This document shows positions 51,415 through 56,325 of a stretch of 56,325 nucleotides of DNA, in pieces. This stretch comes from JADJWR01 sp964509545. GTDB taxonomy: Bacteria; Pseudomonadota; Gammaproteobacteria; Burkholderiales; Burkholderiaceae_F. Numbering within the stretch: position 1 is the first letter of the stretch; every line of letters starts with the position of its first letter. Both the position numbers and the translations under genes were made by a program. Where the stretch lies: contig CAZDXQ010000021.1 in NCBI GenBank assembly GCA_964509545.1, positions 1 to 56,325 on the forward strand. Reading direction: 5' to 3'. The notes below the pieces were generated by a model. That model made no database searches and was not told the origin of the DNA. It saw only the letters and a list, made by a program, of their open reading frames with translations.

Positions 51415-51924
51415 ATGAACCACGCAGCCGCCATCCAGACCCCCGACTCGACGCCGCAGCCGGTGCTCGGGATCGTCAAGACCACGTATCCGGGCATCGA
51501 TGTCACCGTGGCCGCGGTCAACGACGCCGAGTTCTCCGGCGCCGCCGAACTCGACCTCTGGGCCCGCCGCACGATGGCCGCCAACGGCTTCGGCGATGCC
51601 GGCGTCGAGCCTTTGGCGGCAACGGCCCGAGACGTGGCCGACGTTCGGGCCACGGCGCCGCGGCATCGCAGCGCTTCGTTGTGGCAGATCTGCGTGGCCA
51701 TCGGCGAGGCGATCGGCACCGCGATCGGCCGCCAGGTGGCGGGCTGGCGCGAGTACCGCGCGTTGCGCCGGACCTACCTGGCGCTCGCCGACCTCGACGA
51801 GCGGACGCTGAAGGACATCGGCTTCGGCCCCGGCGAGGCCGGCTCGATCGCCGCCGAACTGGCCGGCCGCGCCGAGCGCACGCGCATGCAGGCGCTGCGC
51901 ACCCTGCGCTTTCTTTCGATCTGA
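51415..51924 (+). CDS. DUF1127-containing protein with a novel N-terminal extension
   Basis: The 169-residue protein ends in a DUF1127 (YjiS-like) domain: about residues 115-155, LRRTYLALADLDERTLKDIGFGPGE. Small DUF1127 proteins in alpha- and gammaproteobacteria bind RNA or affect phosphate and carbon use. The first 100 residues have no family I recognise, and the protein is about three times the length of a simple DUF1127 protein. It has GGAGAGACGAG just before its ATG. It is the first of four plus-strand genes divergent from the OmpR-type regulator. Confidence 0.85.
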   Translation: MNHAAAIQTPDSTPQPVLGIVKTTYPGIDVTVAAVNDAEFSGAAELDLWARRTMAANGFGDAGVEPLAATARDVADVRATAPRHRSASLWQICVAIGEAIGTAIGRQVAGWREYRALRRTYLALADLDERTLKDIGFGPGEAGSIAAELAGRAERTRMQALRTLRFLSI

Positions 51925-51998
51925 ACCGAAACCGGCCGCGGCGGCAGTCCGCGGCCGCACGGCAACGCCCCATCCACCCCGAGACAAGGAGCATCACC

Positions 51999-52973
51999 AT
52001 GCAGACCGCAACTCAGTACAGCCCCTGGCCGCGCAACTTCGCCGACGACTCCGACCGCTACGCCAGGTGCGTGGCGGCGTCGAAGCGCGTGCGCTGGGAG
52101 ATCGACCGCGACGTCATCCGCGGCCGCGACTTCGACTTCGGCAGGATGTTCCTGCCCGACGGCCTGTCGAAGATCGGCGAACTGTCGTTCCTGAACGCCG
52201 CCGAGCGGCGTTTCCTGAGCCAGATCCAGGGCCGCACCTACGCCAACACCTTCGGCCTCGTCGAGCGCTTCATCGGCCCGAAGATCGCCGAAGTCAGCCG
52301 CGACCACTGGCTCGGCGACCAGACCGCCTTCGAGGCGCTGGTGCGCTTCACCGACGAGGAGCTGAAGCACCAGGAACTGTTCCGCCGCCTCGACGCGATG
52401 GCCGCCGCCGGCATGCCGGCCGGCTACAGCTACCAGCCGCAGCCCAACGAGGTCGCCGGCTTCGTGCTCGGCAAGTCGACCTGGGCCGTGCTGGCGCTGA
52501 CCTGCCACATCGAGCTGTTCACCCAGGAGCACTACCGGCAGAGCATCGATCCCGACCACGACCTCGACCCGCTGTGGAAGGACGTGTTCCTGTTCCACGC
52601 CCGCGAGGAAGCGCAGCACGCGATCCTCGACGAGCTGGAGTGGAAGCGCGAGGACGAGAAGCTGAGCGAAGCCGAGCGCGACGCCGCGGTCGACGACCTG
52701 ATCGCGCTGGTGGCGGCCGTCGACGGCATTCTGGTGGCGCAGTCGAAGGCCGACGCGCAGTACTTCGCCAATGCCAACGCGCGCTCGCTGGGCGTCGGGC
52801 AACTGGCGCAGGTCGAGCCCTGCCTGCTGCGCGCCTACCGTTGGCAGTACATCGTCTCCGGCGTCCAGGACCCGCGCTTTCAGAAGGCGCTCGGCGCGCT
52901 GATCAGCCCGGCGCAGTTCGAACGCATCGCCAGCGCCCTGGCCCCGATCCTGGCCGGCCAGGACGTGCACTGA
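51999..52973 (+). CDS. Ferritin-like diiron-domain protein
   Basis: The 324-residue protein appears to be a four-helix-bundle diiron protein. Two ExxH motifs, Glu121-x-x-His124 (EELKHQE) and Glu204-x-x-His207 (REEAQHA), together with Glu90 and Glu172 (CHIELF) on the intervening helices, give a complete set of metal ligands. This layout is shared by diiron oxygenases such as AurF and by rubrerythrin-like proteins; the exact class is unclear to me. The start at 51999 has AAGGAG before it; the longer open frame is rejected. It lies 74 bases after the DUF1127 gene. Confidence 0.8.
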   Translation: MQTATQYSPWPRNFADDSDRYARCVAASKRVRWEIDRDVIRGRDFDFGRMFLPDGLSKIGELSFLNAAERRFLSQIQGRTYANTFGLVERFIGPKIAEVSRDHWLGDQTAFEALVRFTDEELKHQELFRRLDAMAAAGMPAGYSYQPQPNEVAGFVLGKSTWAVLALTCHIELFTQEHYRQSIDPDHDLDPLWKDVFLFHAREEAQHAILDELEWKREDEKLSEAERDAAVDDLIALVAAVDGILVAQSKADAQYFANANARSLGVGQLAQVEPCLLRAYRWQYIVSGVQDPRFQKALGALISPAQFERIASALAPILAGQDVH

Positions 52974-52998
52974 CCGCGGGACGGAAAAGGAGGCCGCC

Positions 52999-53214
52999 AT
53001 GGCAATCGCCTGCCCGACCGGTTTCGATCTGGACCGCGCCCGCGGCGCCGGCATCCATTGGCATCAGTCGTCCGTGGTTGCCGGCAGGACCAGCTGCGTC
53101 TTCGTGGCCGAAGACGAGTCACCGATCCACGAGCACGCGCGCCGCAGCGGCTTGCCGGCCTACCGCGTGTTCGAAGCCCGCACCGTCGTCGATCCGTCGA
53201 CGGCGGCCGCCTGA
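52999..53214 (+). CDS. Short DUF4242-like protein (71 aa)
   Basis: This small protein has a strong GGAGG ribosome binding site and a start 25 bases after the diiron gene. The pattern HWHQSSVVAGRTSCVFVAED, then IHEHARRSGLP and VVDPSTA, resembles the second half of the DUF4242 (nickel-binding-like) family. Here it makes up almost the whole protein. The His and Cys positions could bind metal, but that is unproven. Its place between the diiron protein and the hydrolase suggests one operon. Confidence 0.7.
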   Translation: MAIACPTGFDLDRARGAGIHWHQSSVVAGRTSCVFVAEDESPIHEHARRSGLPAYRVFEARTVVDPSTAAA

Positions 53215-53278
53215 ATCCGCGGACAGCGCCCGCCGCGCCGTCCGCGCAACCGCTTCACTTCCACCAACGGGGGACCCC

Positions 53279-54115
53279 ATGATTCACGTCAAACCGAACA
53301 TCCGCACCACGGGCGCAGGCCCGACGGTGATCCTGCTGCACGCGAGCGGAAGCTCCGGCTCGCAGTGGGACACGCTCGTGGGCAGGCTGCAGTCGCGCTT
53401 TCGCCTGCAGACAGTCGACTTCCACGGCCACGGCGGCACGCCCGCATGGAACGGCAGCCGACCGCTGGCAATCGACGACGATGCGGCGCTGGCAACACCG
53501 CTTCTGGCGGCGGCCGGCGGCGCGCACCTGGTCGGCCATTCCTACGGCGGCGCGGTGGCGCTGAAGCTGGCGCGGCTGTATCCGCAACTCGTCCACAGCG
53601 TCGCCGTGTACGAGCCGGTCTCGTTCCGCCTGCTGTTCGACTACAACCCGCGGCAGCCGGCGGCGCGCGAAGTGATGATCGTCGCCGCGAAGATCCAAAC
53701 CAATCTGCTGGTCGGCCGCATCGATCGCGCCGCCGCGCACTTCATCGACTACTGGTCGGGCGAAGGCACCTGGGAGGCGATGCCGATCAGTCGTCGGCAC
53801 ATGGTGGTCTCGCGGATGCCGTCGATCACGCCACACTTCTCCGCCCTGTTCAGCGATGCGCTGCGGCGCTCGGAGCTGGCGCGGCGGCCGATGCCGGTGC
53901 TGTGCCTGACCGGCGCGCGCACCAGGGCGTCGACGCGCCGGATCGGCGAACTGCTGCGGCTGGCGATGCCCGGGGCGACGCACGAGATGCTGGCCGGCAT
54001 GGGCCACATGGGGCCGGTGACACACGCGGGCGCGGTCACGGCGCGGCTGGCCGGCTGGCTCGACACGCAGGCGACGCTGCAGGATGCGGCGGAACGGCTG
54101 CTCGAGGCGGCCTGA
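53279..54115 (+). CDS. Alpha/beta hydrolase
   Basis: The 278-residue enzyme has the alpha/beta-hydrolase pattern: oxyanion HASGSSGSQW near residue 21, nucleophile Ser in GHSYGGAVA near 87, an acid candidate in the CLTGARTRAS region near 215 and the catalytic His in GMGHMGPVTH near 242. No signal peptide is seen. It is the last gene of the plus-strand set, 64 bases after the DUF4242-like gene, with a GGGGG site before its ATG. The substrate is unknown. Confidence 0.9.
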   Translation: MIHVKPNIRTTGAGPTVILLHASGSSGSQWDTLVGRLQSRFRLQTVDFHGHGGTPAWNGSRPLAIDDDAALATPLLAAAGGAHLVGHSYGGAVALKLARLYPQLVHSVAVYEPVSFRLLFDYNPRQPAAREVMIVAAKIQTNLLVGRIDRAAAHFIDYWSGEGTWEAMPISRRHMVVSRMPSITPHFSALFSDALRRSELARRPMPVLCLTGARTRASTRRIGELLRLAMPGATHEMLAGMGHMGPVTHAGAVTARLAGWLDTQATLQDAAERLLEAA

Positions 54116-54242
54116 CCTTCCGCTTTCAGGGCGCGTCGCGCGGGCGGGCAGCCTGCCCGCCGCTCACGGCGCGGTGCCGTTCAAACCGGGCGCGCCTTGC
54201 GTCGCTGCCGGAGTTCCCGGTTCGCCGGGGAGAGCGGGCGAA

Positions 54243-55658
54243 TCAGCGCTTGCCGCCGCCGAGCAGCGTCGCGACCTTGGCCGGCTTCCTGCCGGCGGTT
54301 TCCGGCGCCTGCTCAAGTTCGGCACCTGCGGCTGCCGTTTCGGCGGCCGGCTCGTACGGCTTGCTGAAGAAGTCGTCGGCTGCCGGTGGGCGTGCCGTCG
54401 GGCCGGTCGACCGGCCGCGCTCGCGCGCCGGCTCGCATTCGCGCGCCACATCGCGATCGCGTCCCGGTTCCCGCTCGCGCGTGCGCGGCGGACGATCGGC
54501 GCGCGGGGCGCGGCGCAGTTCGATGGACTTGACGTCGATCGTGCCCTTGATCAGCCGCTCGATGCCGGCGACGGCCCGATCCTCCGAACCGGTGGCGATG
54601 GTGATCGCCAGCCCGGAGGCTCCGGCGCGCGCGGTGCGGCCGATGCGGTGCACGTAGTCCTCGGGCGCGAACGGCACGTCGTAGTTGATCACCGCCGGCA
54701 GCTCGACGATGTCGAGCCCGCGCGCGGCGACATCGGTGGCCACGAGGACGTCGATCGTGCCCTGCTTGAAGCCTTCGAGCGCCTTCATCCGCTCGTCCTG
54801 CGACTTGTCGCCGTGGATGGCGTCGGCATTGATGCCGTGCTTGACCAGTTCGCGCGCCAGCCGCCGGCAGCCGATCTTGGTGTTGACGAACACCAGCACC
54901 TGTTTCAGTTCCCGGCTGCGCAGCAGTTCCAGCAGCACACCGGTCTTTTCCGACTCGTGCACGCGATACAGTTCCTGCTGCACGTTGTCGGCGGTGGCAT
55001 TGCGCCGCGCCACCTCGAGCAGCAGCGGATCGCGCAGGAAGTTGGCGGCGAGCTTCTTGATCTCCTCGGAGAACGTGGCCGAGAACATCAGGCTCTGCCG
55101 CTGCCTCGGCAGAAGGTTCAGGATGCGCGAGATGTCCGGCAGGAAGCCCATGTCGAGCATCCGGTCGGCCTCGTCGAGCACCACCACCTGCGCCTGCGCG
55201 AGCGACGTGTTCTTCTGCTGCAGGTGGTCGAGCAGCCGTCCCGGCGTGGCGACGATGATCTCGACGCCGTTGCGCAGCGCCTGCGTCTGCGGGTCCATGT
55301 CGACGCCGCCGTAGACGGTGGCGCAGCGCAGCGGCGTGCCGGCGATGTACATCTTGACGTTCTCGGCCACCTGCTCGGCGAGCTCGCGCGTCGGCGCGAG
55401 AATCAGCGCCCGCACCGGATGCCGCGCCGGCGACGCACTCGTGCTCGCCTGAGGCAGCAGCCGGTGGATGATCGGCAGTGCGAAGCCGGCGGTCTTGCCG
55501 GTGCCGGTCTGCGCCGCGCCCATGACGTCGCGGCCCTGCATGACGATCGGGATCGCCTTGCTCTGGATCGGCGTCGGCTTGGTGTAGCCCATGGCCTTCA
55601 CCGCCGCGACGATGCGCGGGTCGAGGCCGAAGTGGTCGAAGTCGTGGTAGTCGGACAT
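54243..55658 (-). CDS. rhlE: ATP-dependent RNA helicase RhlE
   Basis: DEAD-box helicase of 471 residues with all expected motifs in order: Q motif (FDHFGLDP, TPIQSKAIP), motif I AQTGTGKT near residue 50, Ia PTRELAEQV, Ib TPGRLLD, II DEAD, III SATF, V ARGLDIVE and VI HRIGRTARAG. The C-terminal tail after about 375 is arginine- and proline-rich, as usual for RhlE, and probably binds RNA. RhlE helps ribosome assembly and RNA turnover, especially in the cold. It is the next gene after the tRNA on the minus strand. Confidence 0.95.
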   Translation of the reverse strand: MSDYHDFDHFGLDPRIVAAVKAMGYTKPTPIQSKAIPIVMQGRDVMGAAQTGTGKTAGFALPIIHRLLPQASTSASPARHPVRALILAPTRELAEQVAENVKMYIAGTPLRCATVYGGVDMDPQTQALRNGVEIIVATPGRLLDHLQQKNTSLAQAQVVVLDEADRMLDMGFLPDISRILNLLPRQRQSLMFSATFSEEIKKLAANFLRDPLLLEVARRNATADNVQQELYRVHESEKTGVLLELLRSRELKQVLVFVNTKIGCRRLARELVKHGINADAIHGDKSQDERMKALEGFKQGTIDVLVATDVAARGLDIVELPAVINYDVPFAPEDYVHRIGRTARAGASGLAITIATGSEDRAVAGIERLIKGTIDVKSIELRRAPRADRPPRTREREPGRDRDVARECEPARERGRSTGPTARPPAADDFFSKPYEPAAETAAAGAELEQAPETAGRKPAKVATLLGGGKR

Positions 55659-55696
55659 CCGTCAGCGGCGCAGGGCGGCGCTTCGGCAGGTTGGGC

Positions 55697-55775
<79 letters not shown>

Positions 55776-55806
55776 TGGGGCTGAATCCGGCACCGTAATC
55801 GCGGCC

Positions 55807-56325
<519 letters not shown>

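Noticed and set aside
51339..51998. An N-terminal extension of the diiron protein in the frame open from 51339
   Set aside because: It overlaps the DUF1127 gene in another frame and is low-complexity. The ATG at 51999 has AAGGAG and fits the domain start.

Overview
The window is a GC-rich stretch of chromosome from a betaproteobacterium, most likely of the Burkholderiales or a close relative. This rests on recognisable gene neighbourhoods: pmbA divergent from yjgA-mog, algZ-algR divergent from argH, and rpoD followed by a CAT tRNA. It also rests on the GC-biased codon use throughout. There is no sign of phage, insertion sequences, CRISPR or rRNA. Genes are tightly packed, and several neighbouring genes overlap.

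Region 1 (1-9.9 kb) is a run of seven minus-strand genes. A 1,265-residue regulator with two tandem SARP/BTAD modules, a STAND-type ATPase and TPRs is followed by a 65-residue protein. Five exported proteins come next: two paralogous small secreted proteins, a cysteine-rich secreted protein, a large probable outer-membrane beta-barrel protein and a further secreted protein. I cannot assign functions to the exported set, and it is one of the two best candidates here for something undescribed.

Region 2 (9.9-22.1 kb) is an oxidative island. It has a PQQ alcohol dehydrogenase with a diheme cytochrome c, a periplasmic ankyrin protein, and a three-subunit molybdenum hydroxylase (order S-L-M). It also has a cytochrome b561, a MauG/CcpA-like diheme protein, a Sel1 protein, a PQQ-associated beta-propeller and the XdhC maturation factor. 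Together they could oxidise an alcohol to an aldehyde and then to an acid, passing electrons to the respiratory chain.

Region 3 (22.1-45.6 kb) is mostly core metabolism and transport: PEP carboxylase, an SMP-30 lactonase, AlgZ/AlgR, argininosuccinate lyase, a TRAP transporter (QM operon with the binding protein on the opposite strand), PmbA, YjgA, Mog, an esterase, a pirin/LysR divergent pair, a PAS-GGDEF protein, GluQ-RS, a CoA-binding protein, MetY, and a D-cysteine desulfhydrase/racemase pair.

Region 4 (45.7-54.1 kb) holds a hybrid histidine kinase with eight tandem PAS domains and an OmpR-type regulator. Divergent from them is a four-gene set: a DUF1127 protein, a ferritin-like diiron protein, a DUF4242-like protein and an alpha/beta hydrolase. 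Matching arrays of tandem 10-bp repeats lie upstream of the kinase gene and between the regulator and the four-gene set, one of them next to a perfect TATAAT. This looks like a self-contained signalling module and is the second main candidate for a new system.

Region 5 (54.2-56.3 kb) has RhlE helicase, a tRNA with anticodon CAT, and the 3' end of rpoD, which runs off the window.
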